19,730 bases of DNA from Cytophagales bacterium (lineage in GTDB: Bacteria > Bacteroidota > Bacteroidia > Cytophagales > MED-G16). The translations under genes were made by a program, and so were the position numbers. The notes under the pieces are model-generated. The model worked only from the letters and a program-made list of their open reading frames with translations. It was not told the DNA's origin and made no database searches. The stretch is from positions 1 through 19,730 of the forward strand of contig JAPYTU010000025.1 in the NCBI GenBank assembly GCA_029940715.1, given 5' to 3'. Below are positions 1-6,660 of this stretch, one piece after another (position 1 is the first letter of the stretch; each line of letters starts with the position of its first letter).

Positions 1-1553
1 CTATACTCTGGAGCAATTTTTACAGCAGTATGTGTTCTAGAAGTAGTAGCACCACCAATTAATACTGGTGTTTTAGAGCCAATTTTTTCTAATTCCTTTA
101 CTAGAGTTACCATTTCATCTAGAGAAGGTGTTATCAAGCCACTAAGTCCAATAATATCTACGTTTTCACTAATAGCAGTATCAATAATTTTTTCTGGAGG
201 AACCATTACCCCTAAATCAATAATTTCATAGTTATTACATCCTAGAACCACTCCAACAATGTTTTTACCAATATCGTGAACATCACCTTTAACCGTTGCC
301 ATAAGAATTTTCCCTACGAACTTTCTATCAGAACCTTTCTCCTCTTCAATAAAAGGAACAAGATAAGCCACTGCTTTTTTCATTACTCGAGCTGATTTTA
401 CTACCTGAGGTAAAAACATTTTTCCACTTCCAAAAAGATCACCAACCACATTCATACCATTCATTAAATATTTTTCAATAACATGTATAGCTTTATCTTC
501 TTTAAGTCGAGCCTCTTCAGCATCTAACTCAGCATATCTATCAATGCCTTTTACTAGTGAATGTGTGATTCTTTCTTGAAGCGATTCTTCTCTCCATTCC
601 TCAGCCACAGAAGATGATTTTTTAACATCTCCACTCAATGATTCTGCGTAACCCAATAACCTTTCTGTCGCATCCTCTCTCCTATTAAAAATTACATCTT
701 CTACGTAATTAAGTAGTTCTTTTGGAATATCATCATAAATTTCAAGCATAGAAGGGTTAACAATTCCCATTCTCATACCATTTTTAATTGCATGATATAG
801 GAAAACAGAGTGCATAGCTTCTCTGACAACGTTATTTCCACGAAAAGAAAAAGACACATTACTAACACCACCACTTACATTAGCGTATGGTAAATTTTCT
901 GTAATCCACTTAGTTGCGTTAATAAAATCCAAAGCATAGGATTTATGTTCTTCAATTCCTGTAGCTACAGGAAAAACATTTGGATCAAAAATGATATCTT
1001 CAGGACTAAAACCAACTTTATCTACAAGTAGATTATATGACTTTTTACATATATCAATTCTTCGTTTATACGTATCAGCCTGTCCCTTTTCATCAAATGC
1101 CATAACAATCACAGCGGCACCAAACCGTTTAATTATTTTAGCTTGAGAAAGAAAAATTTCTTCACCTTCTTTTAAACTAATTGAATTAACAACGCATTTT
1201 CCTTGTACAACCTTAAGGCCAGCTTCAATAATTTCCCACTTTGAGCTATCAATCATTATTGGAATTCTTGCTATATCTGGTTCTGCTTGAATAAGGTTTA
1301 AAAATTTTACCATAGACTCTTTTCCATCAAGCATACCCTCATCCATATTTACATCAATAATTTGAGCCCCTCCCTCTACCTGATCTCTAGCAACTTCTAT
1401 AGCTTCCTCAAAATTATTATCTTTAATAAGTTTAAGAAATTTTCTTGAACCTGTCACATTAGTCCTTTCACCAACGTTTACAAACGTAATATTTGGAGTT
1501 AATACAAAAGGTTCAAGTCCTGATAGCGTTAAATACTTAGATTTATTTTTCAA
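1..1553 (-). CDS. metH: Methionine synthase, pterin/cobalamin-binding part (split MetH), cut by left edge
   Basis: Second half of a split B12-dependent methionine synthase, which moves the methyl group of 5-methyltetrahydrofolate through cobalamin to homocysteine. About 517 residues are visible; the C-terminal reactivation domain lies beyond the window edge. Seen directly: a pterin-binding domain opening with VGERTNVTGSRKF (near residue 27), followed by IDVNMDEGMLDG and PIMIDSSKW. A helical cap and Rossmann cobalamin domain follow, with GDVHDIGKN supplying the DxHxxG motif (D424, H426, G429), the lower-ligand histidine of the family. The start is taken as TTG at 1553-1551: an in-frame TAA lies only four codons upstream, and residues KYLTLSGLEP match the family's beginning. 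The TTG overlaps the TGA of the homocysteine methyltransferase gene by two bases, so translation of the two halves is probably coupled. High confidence in identity. Confidence 0.93.
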   Translation of the reverse strand, partial: MKNKSKYLTLSGLEPFVLTPNITFVNVGERTNVTGSRKFLKLIKDNNFEEAIEVARDQVEGGAQIIDVNMDEGMLDGKESMVKFLNLIQAEPDIARIPIMIDSSKWEIIEAGLKVVQGKCVVNSISLKEGEEIFLSQAKIIKRFGAAVIVMAFDEKGQADTYKRRIDICKKSYNLLVDKVGFSPEDIIFDPNVFPVATGIEEHKSYALDFINATKWITENLPYANVSGGVSNVSFSFRGNNVVREAMHSVFLYHAIKNGMRMGIVNPSMLEIYDDIPKELLNYVEDVIFNRREDATERLLGYAESLSGDVKKSSSVAEEWREESLQERITHSLVKGIDRYAELDAEEARLKEDKAIHVIEKYLMNGMNVVGDLFGSGKMFLPQVVKSARVMKKAVAYLVPFIEEEKGSDRKFVGKILMATVKGDVHDIGKNIVGVVLGCNNYEIIDLGVMVPPEKIIDTAISENVDIIGLSGLITPSLDEMVTLVKELEKIGSKTPVLIGGATTSRTHTAVKIAPEY

Positions 1554-2551
1554 CTGTTTGCGTTTATTTTTCTTGGAGAATATTTTTTAGCAGATTCTGC
1601 AATTAACTTAATATGCTCTTCTGTTGTACCACAGCATCCTCCAACAATGTTTACAATACCATCTTTTAAATATTTTTCTAAAAGATTTTGCATTTCTTCT
1701 GGAGTCTGATCATACTCTCCAAACGCATTTGGTAATCCAGCGTTAGGATGAGCAGAAACATAAAATTGTGATTTATCACTTAGTCTCTTTACATATGGCA
1801 TAAGCTGATCAGCACCTAGAGCACAATTAAAACCAATACTAAAAATTGGCATATGTGAGACGGATATCATAAAAGCATTAACTGTCTGACCAGATAATGT
1901 CCTGCCACTTTGATCTGTAATTGTACCACTTACCATCAGAGGTATATCCAACTTATTATTTTCCATATAAGTATCAATAGCAAATAATGCCGCTTTTGCA
2001 TTTAATGTATCAAAAATGGTTTCTAAAAGAAATATATCAACTCCCCCATCAACTAAACCTTTAATTTGTTCAGTATAAGAAATTACCAATTCATCAAAGG
2101 TTATAGCTCTAAATCCAGGGTCACTAACATCTGGAGACATGCTAGCAGTTTTATTGGTAGGTCCAATAGATCCTGCAACAAATCTTGGTTTACTAGGATC
2201 CTTTATACTATACTCACCTGATAATTTCTTTGCTATTTTTGCGGATTCAAAATTTAGCTCATATACCAAATCTTCCATATTATAATCAGCCATTGATATA
2301 GAATTTGAAGAAAAAGTATTTGTTTCAAGAATATCTGCTCCTGAATCCAAATATTTTTTATGGATTTCACTAATAATTCGTGGTTGGGTGATGGAAAGTA
2401 AATCATTATTTCCCTTTAATGATGAAGGATAATTTTTAAATCTTTCTCCTCGAAAATCTTCTTCCTTTAGATTATATGCCTGAATCATGGTTCCCATAGC
2501 ACCATCTAAAACTAATATTCTTTCTTTTATAACATCGTAAAGAGATTTCAT
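1550..2551 (-). CDS. metH: Homocysteine S-methyltransferase domain protein (N-terminal half of split MetH)
   Basis: Homocysteine-binding, zinc-dependent half of methionine synthase, encoded as a separate 333-residue protein. It activates homocysteine as a zinc thiolate for methylation by methylcobalamin carried on the partner encoded immediately downstream. Seen: the TIM-barrel opening VLDGAMGTMIQ (residues 14-23), ETNTFSSNS (76-84), AGSIGPTNK (126-134), and the zinc ligands in GFNCALG (C243) and GGCCGT (C306, C307). In the enteric enzyme these domains are fused in one chain of about 1,200 residues. The protein stops right after the barrel and the next domain starts with its own TTG two bases inside this stop. 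A stand-alone betaine-type methyltransferase is less likely, given the MetH remainder directly after it. Confidence 0.93.
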   Translation of the reverse strand: MKSLYDVIKERILVLDGAMGTMIQAYNLKEEDFRGERFKNYPSSLKGNNDLLSITQPRIISEIHKKYLDSGADILETNTFSSNSISMADYNMEDLVYELNFESAKIAKKLSGEYSIKDPSKPRFVAGSIGPTNKTASMSPDVSDPGFRAITFDELVISYTEQIKGLVDGGVDIFLLETIFDTLNAKAALFAIDTYMENNKLDIPLMVSGTITDQSGRTLSGQTVNAFMISVSHMPIFSIGFNCALGADQLMPYVKRLSDKSQFYVSAHPNAGLPNAFGEYDQTPEEMQNLLEKYLKDGIVNIVGGCCGTTEEHIKLIAESAKKYSPRKINANS

Positions 2552-2573
2552 AGTGGATTATTTTTAGAAGTAA

Positions 2574-3119
2574 TTAAACTTTAAATGGTTTTAATTTTAA
2601 AGCATAAAACTCATATGTACCAAATAAGAAAAAACTATAAAATAAAGACCCAAGAAGGGTTGAATAGTAAAAAGGAATTGCTGCAGTATAGCAAGTAAGT
2701 ATTCCAAAAATACTTTTTGGGTACAGACTTCCAGAAGCCCATACTCCAAAATTTGTGATTAAAAAGAAAACAAGACTTGAAGAAATAGTAATACCTAAAA
2801 TTCTAATAAAACTTCTTTTTTTAAGAGTTTTTAACCCTATAATAGCAATGATTAAAAAACTAGCGTATTGCCAAATAAAACCTGGATAAAACCATATAAA
2901 TTCTCCATAATAACCACTTAAAATAACGTTATTAATAACAAGATCACTTAACCACAAAGAAAGTATTGGAATAATAAAAGCTAGGTGTTTATTGCTAAAG
3001 TATGATGCACTAAAAAGTGCTATAGCAACAATGGGAGTAAAATTAGGAACATGAGGTACAATCCTTGAAAAACTAGCCAAAAATACTAGTAAAATTAAAA
3101 TTGTATATTTTTTTTTCAT
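2574..3119 (-). CDS. DUF6580-type multi-spanning membrane protein (putative small-molecule transporter)
   Basis: A 181-residue, almost entirely hydrophobic protein with about five or six predicted membrane segments (near residues 5-22, 28-42, 46-62, 82-98, 106-128 and 140-168). The opening PHVPNFTPIVAIALFSASYF resembles the PNFSPVGALALFGGAYF pattern I associate with the DUF6580 family of putative transport proteins, which are similar in size to ECF S components. It lies 27 bases after the QueF-like gene and 22 bases before the methionine synthase halves on the same strand, so it is probably in the same operon. The context suggests import of a cofactor or precursor (cobalamin for MetH, or a deazaguanine/queuosine precursor for the QueF-like protein), but the sequence does not show the substrate. 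The family call is from memory of the motif and is moderately confident. Confidence 0.6.
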   Translation of the reverse strand: MKKKYTILILLVFLASFSRIVPHVPNFTPIVAIALFSASYFSNKHLAFIIPILSLWLSDLVINNVILSGYYGEFIWFYPGFIWQYASFLIIAIIGLKTLKKRSFIRILGITISSSLVFFLITNFGVWASGSLYPKSIFGILTCYTAAIPFYYSTLLGSLFYSFFLFGTYEFYALKLKPFKV

Positions 3120-3146
3120 ATTTCAATTAAGCATTTATACTATTTT

Positions 3147-3557
3147 TCACCAAACGTCTTCGGTATAATTTATGTATTCTTCTTTTCCACCTAAAGACTT
3201 CCAGTCAGAATCTTGGGTTAATCTAGATGATATACCTCCCCTTGGATTGCAGTCAAGAACAATACGTAACCTTTTAGGATTATAAACTTTAATTAAATCA
3301 TCATAAATAACATTAATTAATCTCTCGTATGAAATAATTACATCTCTGTACTGTTGTAAATAAATTTTTAAAGATTTTAATTCAATAACTTTTTTTCCAG
3401 GATATATTAAAACATATAAAGCAGCAAAATCTGGCTGTTCATATACACCTAAAAAAGTTAGTTCAGGTTGCTTTAATTTAATTTCATACGTTTTTTTATC
3501 AGGATTAGGAATTGTCTTTAAAAATTTCGAATCCACATCTTTATATGTTTTTTTCAT
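3147..3557 (-). CDS. queF: QueF-like protein (preQ1 synthase family) lacking the catalytic cysteine
   Basis: A 136-residue tunnelling-fold protein resembling NADPH-dependent preQ0 reductase (QueF), which makes the queuosine precursor preQ1. Family landmarks in order: IPNP (16-19), PELTFLG (31-37), QPDFAALYV (41-49), PGKKVIELKSLKIYL (53-67, the NADPH-binding KSLK region), SYE (76-78, where FHE is usual) and NPRGGIS (104-110). In canonical QueF the motif is SLCPxTGQPDFA; here it reads FLGVYEQPDFA, one residue shorter and without the cysteine that forms the thioimide with preQ0. The downstream Asp (D43) and Glu (E78) are kept. The only cysteine is C103, just before PRGG. It sits 6 bases after metK. 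It may be a divergent reductase subfamily or a paralogue with another reaction; the fold is certain, the activity is not. Confidence 0.8.
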   Translation of the reverse strand: MKKTYKDVDSKFLKTIPNPDKKTYEIKLKQPELTFLGVYEQPDFAALYVLIYPGKKVIELKSLKIYLQQYRDVIISYERLINVIYDDLIKVYNPKRLRIVLDCNPRGGISSRLTQDSDWKSLGGKEEYINYTEDVW

Positions 3558-3563
3558 ACTATT

Positions 3564-4808
3564 TTATTTAATAATATTTTTAATTTTTTCAATCAAATCA
3601 AGTTTTTCCCAAGTAAATAAATCAACATTATAATCAACTTTTTTACCATCTAAAGAAGTAAACGTTTTAGAAACAGCAATAGGCTTTCTTCCCATATGCC
3701 CATAAGAGGCAGTATCTCTAAACATTGGATTTCTAAGTTTTAATCTATTTTCTATAGCATATGGCGTCATATCAATACCTTTTGTTATAGCATCAGAGAT
3801 TTCACCATCATTCATACTAGAATGTGAAGTACCAAAGGTGTTTACATAAATACCCATAGGTTGCGCTACACCAATAGCATAACTTACCTGGACAAGTACC
3901 TCATCTGCTACACCTGCAGCACATAAGTTTTTTGCAATGTGCCTTGTTGCATAAGCAGCACTCCTATCCACTTTACTAGGATCTTTACCAGAAAATGCGC
4001 CTCCTCCATGAGCACCTTTTCCTCCATATGTATCAACAATAATTTTTCTTCCTGTAAGACCAGTATCTCCATGAGGACCACCAATAACAAATTTTCCAGT
4101 TGGATTCACATGATAGGTTATCTTATCATTAAATAAATTTAAATACTGAGGATATTTTTTAAGTACTCTAGGAATTAAGATAGTAATAACATCACTCTTG
4201 ATTTTTTTTAGCATATCATCATCTAAGTCAAATTCATCATGCTGTGTAGATATTACTATACTATCAATTCTAGATGGCTTTCCATTATCATACTCAAGAG
4301 TCACTTGAGATTTAGAATCAGGCCTTAAATATTTAATTTCATCATTTTCTCTTCTTATTTCAGCAAGTTCAATTAAAAGCTTATGAGATAAATCTATTGT
4401 AATAGGCATATAATCATCAGTTTCATTGCACGCATAACCAAACATCATACCCTGATCACCAGCTCCCTGCTCTTTATCAACAGACCTATCCACACCTTGA
4501 TTTATATCAGATGACTGCGAATGTAAAGATGAAAAAATACCGCATGATAATGCATCGAACTGATAAGCACTTTTATTATATCCTATATCATCAATAACAC
4601 CCCTTATTACTTTATCATGATCAATAATTGATCTTGATTTTATTTCTCCAGCTACCACTACCTGCCCAGTTGTGACAAGAGTTTCACACGCTACTTTAGA
4701 ATTTAAATCAAAAGCTAAAAATTCATCTAGTATTGCATCACTTATTTGATCTGCCATTTTATCTGGATGACCTTCGCTTACAGATTCTGATGTAAATAAA
4801 TATTTCAT
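3564..4808 (-). CDS. metK: S-adenosylmethionine synthetase
   Basis: Makes S-adenosylmethionine from methionine and ATP in the cytosol. The 414 residues match the family's usual 380-420. Seen: SESVSEGHPDKMADQISDAILD (residues 7-28) with the catalytic H14 and metal-binding D16; GAGDQGMMFGYA (115-126); GGPHGDTGLTGRK; and the phosphate loop GGGAFSGKDPSKVDRSAAY. The start is the ATG directly after an A-rich stretch with no clear Shine-Dalgarno sequence, as is usual in Bacteroidota. It is preceded by a 145-base gap that carries a promoter element and a strong long-range stem, and is followed after 6 bases by the QueF-like gene. With ahcY upstream and the methionine synthase halves downstream it completes the activated methyl cycle. 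Confidence 0.97.
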   Translation of the reverse strand: MKYLFTSESVSEGHPDKMADQISDAILDEFLAFDLNSKVACETLVTTGQVVVAGEIKSRSIIDHDKVIRGVIDDIGYNKSAYQFDALSCGIFSSLHSQSSDINQGVDRSVDKEQGAGDQGMMFGYACNETDDYMPITIDLSHKLLIELAEIRRENDEIKYLRPDSKSQVTLEYDNGKPSRIDSIVISTQHDEFDLDDDMLKKIKSDVITILIPRVLKKYPQYLNLFNDKITYHVNPTGKFVIGGPHGDTGLTGRKIIVDTYGGKGAHGGGAFSGKDPSKVDRSAAYATRHIAKNLCAAGVADEVLVQVSYAIGVAQPMGIYVNTFGTSHSSMNDGEISDAITKGIDMTPYAIENRLKLRNPMFRDTASYGHMGRKPIAVSKTFTSLDGKKVDYNVDLFTWEKLDLIEKIKNIIK

Positions 4809-4814
4809 ATTATT

Positions 4815-4874
4815 TTATTTATTTTTATCAAGAATTACAATGAGAATCGATTTTTGACGATAAGCCCACATCAT
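4815..4874 (-). CDS. Possible 19-codon leader peptide upstream of metK
   Basis: A short reading frame in the ahcY-metK gap begins ATG ATG (4874-4869), encodes MMWAYRQKSILIVILDKNK, and ends with TAA at 4817-4815, six bases before the metK ATG. The frame is open further upstream, to an in-frame TAA just after ahcY, and a TTG at 4892 would give a 25-codon version. It lies inside the candidate structured leader, so its translation would disrupt the long-range stem. That would suit a leader peptide or translational coupling. Equally, it could be a chance open frame in a short AT-rich gap. No homologue is recognised. Confidence 0.2.
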   Translation of the reverse strand: MMWAYRQKSILIVILDKNK

Positions 4875-4923
4875 AAAACCACCGTTAATCAAACCGGTTG
4901 GTATACAATTAAGTATTCTTGAT
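4827..4923 (-). ncRNA. Candidate structured leader RNA of metK (possible riboswitch-type element)
   Basis: In the ahcY-metK gap, read on the minus strand, ATCAAGAAT (4923-4915) is perfectly complementary to ATTCTTGAT (4835-4827). The stem extends to 11 pairs by 4914-4913 with 4838-4837 around one bulged base. Inside lie a hairpin (ACC-bulge-ACCG at 4901-4894 with CGGTGGT at 4884-4878) and a short ATCG/CGAT hairpin around 4862-4847. ACATCA (4925-4920) can alternatively pair with TGATGT (4873-4868), which would exclude the outer stem. A TATATTTG promoter element ends about 11 bases before the stem, so transcription could start at its foot. I do not recognise a named class (SAM-I, SAM-II and others do not fit by eye). 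A role in SAM/methionine sensing is inference only. Confidence 0.4.
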
Positions 4924-4933
4924 GTTATTGCTA

Positions 4934-4941
4934 CAAATATA
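4934..4941 (-). promoter_or_regulatory. Candidate Bacteroidota -7 promoter element for metK
   Basis: On the minus strand the sequence TATATTTG matches the Bacteroidota -7 consensus TAnnTTTG at every defined base. It sits just after the ahcY stop codon and would place a transcript start near 4928-4930, at the foot of the long-range stem in the metK leader. No convincing TTG -33 element was found about 19-21 bases upstream, so the promoter is only half supported. Confidence 0.4.
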
Positions 4942-4953
4942 AGTGATTATAAA

Positions 4954-6267
4954 TTAATATCTATAATGCTCAGGTTTAAACGGTCCTTCGATTTTTAATC
5001 CTAGATATTCTGATTGTTCTTTAGAAAGTTTTTCTAACTCTATCCCTAAAGCATCTAAATGAAGCATAGCAACTTTTTCATCCAAATACTTTGGTAACAT
5101 ATATACCTTATTATTATATTTTTTGTGATTATTCCAAAGTTCTATTTGTGCAAGTGTCTGATTAGTAAATGAATTACTCATAACAAAGCTTGGATGACCA
5201 GTTGCGCACCCAAGGTTAACAAGTCTTCCCTCTGCTAAAACAATAATTTCTTTATTATCTTCTAGTGTATACTTATCAACTTGAGGTTTAATTTCTTCTT
5301 TTGAATGACCATAATTTTTATTAAGCCATGCCATATCTATTTCATTATCAAAGTGACCAATATTACAAACTACAGTCTTATCCTGCATAGACAAAAAATA
5401 ATCTGAAGTTACTATGTTCTTGTTACCTGTAGTAGTAATAACTATATCAGCATTGGGTATTAAAGTAGACATTTTTTTTACTTCATAACCATCCATTGCT
5501 GCCTGAAGTGCACATATAGGATCTATCTCTGTAATGCTTACTATTGCTCCAGCACCTTTAAAAGAAGCTGCAGTTCCTTTTCCTACATCTCCGTATCCTG
5601 CAACTACAACCCTTTTACCTGCAAGCATCAGATCTGTAGCTCTTCTTATAGCATCAACAGCACTTTCCCTACACCCATACTTATTATCAAATTTAGATTT
5701 TGTTACAGAATCATTAACATTTATAGCAGGAAGAGGAAGAGTACCATTTTTCATCCTATCATATAACCTATGAACTCCTGTAGTGGTTTCTTCAGATAAC
5801 CCTCTAATTTCTTTTACAAGTTCCGGATAATCATCTAATACCATATTAGTAAGGTCTCCACCGTCATCTAAAATCATATTTAATGGCTTTTTTTCTTTTC
5901 CAAAAAATAATGTTTTTTCAATACACCAATTAAATTCTTCTTCGTTCATACCCTTCCATGCATACACAGGTACTCCTGTCGCTGCAATTGCTGCCGCTGC
6001 ATGATCTTGGGTAGAAAAAATATTACATGAACTCCAAGTAACTTCAGCGCCCAGTTCTATTAAGGTCTCTATTAATACTGCTGTCTGAATAGTCATATGA
6101 AGACAACCTGCAATCCTCGCACCATGTAATGGTTTTTTTTCTTTAAATTCTTTTCTTAAAGACATTAAACCAGGCATTTCCGCTTCAGCTAAATTAATTT
6201 CTCTTCTTCCCCAATCAGCAAGGTTGATATCTTTTACTTTGTATTGTATATAATTGGTATTACTCAT
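4954..6267 (-). CDS. ahcY: Adenosylhomocysteinase (S-adenosylhomocysteine hydrolase)
   Basis: NAD-dependent cytosolic enzyme that splits S-adenosylhomocysteine, the product of SAM-dependent methylation, into adenosine and homocysteine. The 437 residues fit the family. Seen: GARIAGCLHMTIQTAVL (residues 49-65), LDDGGDLTN (133-141), EETTTGVHRLY (159-169), the catalytic region VNDSVTKSKFDN (184-195, with K190 and D194), the NAD-binding loop GYGDVGKG (224-231), TEIDPICALQAAMDGY (246-261), a GHPSFVMSNSFTNQ motif, and the conserved C-terminal KPEHYRY. Its ATG lies 8 bases inside the end of the DUF2452 gene, so translation is probably coupled to that gene. Its product homocysteine feeds the methionine synthase encoded further down the same strand. 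Confidence 0.97.
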   Translation of the reverse strand: MSNTNYIQYKVKDINLADWGRREINLAEAEMPGLMSLRKEFKEKKPLHGARIAGCLHMTIQTAVLIETLIELGAEVTWSSCNIFSTQDHAAAAIAATGVPVYAWKGMNEEEFNWCIEKTLFFGKEKKPLNMILDDGGDLTNMVLDDYPELVKEIRGLSEETTTGVHRLYDRMKNGTLPLPAINVNDSVTKSKFDNKYGCRESAVDAIRRATDLMLAGKRVVVAGYGDVGKGTAASFKGAGAIVSITEIDPICALQAAMDGYEVKKMSTLIPNADIVITTTGNKNIVTSDYFLSMQDKTVVCNIGHFDNEIDMAWLNKNYGHSKEEIKPQVDKYTLEDNKEIIVLAEGRLVNLGCATGHPSFVMSNSFTNQTLAQIELWNNHKKYNNKVYMLPKYLDEKVAMLHLDALGIELEKLSKEQSEYLGLKIEGPFKPEHYRY

Positions 6268-6631
6268 CTTCTATTTTTTCCCATTTATTGTTTGACAAAA
6301 GTTTAAACGATCCTATAAATAGCATATCCCACTCATCTGGACCTATGAGAGACAAAAAAAGATCTTTATTATCATCATTTTTTTGATAAAGATGGTACAT
6401 TTTACCTTGCACTGGCTTAAATGTATACTTAGATTTATAAACTAGCTCATTCCATTTAAATTCATCAATTAGTTTAGTATACTCTTTTTTTATCTCTTCA
6501 AACCTTTGGTTGAAATGACGATTAACAGATTTTATAGAATCTGTTTCCCATGCCTTAACATCCTCAGGTTTAATTACTGGAGAAGCCACGTTATCAGCAT
6601 ATCTTAATAAACTCTTTTTTTTATCTTTCAT
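6260..6631 (-). CDS. DUF2452 family protein
   Basis: A 123-residue soluble protein that looks like the DUF2452 family. It opens RYADNVASPVIKPEDVKAW (residues 10-28) and has a central lysine/glutamate-rich helical part, then YTFKPVQGKMYHLYQK (69-84) and a C-terminal FLSLIGPDEW patch (92-101). There is no signal peptide or membrane segment and no catalytic motif I can name; the function of the family is unknown to me. It lies 29 bases after the sugar kinase gene and overlaps ahcY by 8 bases, so the three are probably one transcript. Whether that says anything about SAH metabolism is open. Confidence 0.75.
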   Translation of the reverse strand: MKDKKKSLLRYADNVASPVIKPEDVKAWETDSIKSVNRHFNQRFEEIKKEYTKLIDEFKWNELVYKSKYTFKPVQGKMYHLYQKNDDNKDLFLSLIGPDEWDMLFIGSFKLLSNNKWEKIEDE

Positions 6632-6660
6632 TTACAAGTGCAAATGTATTTCAAAATTAT

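Noticed and set aside
3908..4136. Short open frames on both strands inside metK
   Set aside because: They lie wholly inside an intact, well-conserved metK and show only metK codons read out of frame or on the opposite strand.
4815..4953. Resemblance of the open frame before metK (VAITSRILNCIP) to the N-terminus of the DUF6580 protein (LASFSRIVPHVP)
   Set aside because: Only a handful of matching residues over about a dozen positions in hydrophobic, low-complexity sequence; too short to call a gene fragment.
4809..4953. SAM-I (S-box) riboswitch in the metK leader
   Set aside because: An ATCAAGA string is present as in S-box leaders, but the following conserved GGUGGAGGGA and GGCAACC blocks are missing.
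5534..5773. 79-codon plus-strand frame inside ahcY
   Set aside because: Antisense shadow of a highly conserved enzyme; no protein family resemblance and no start context.
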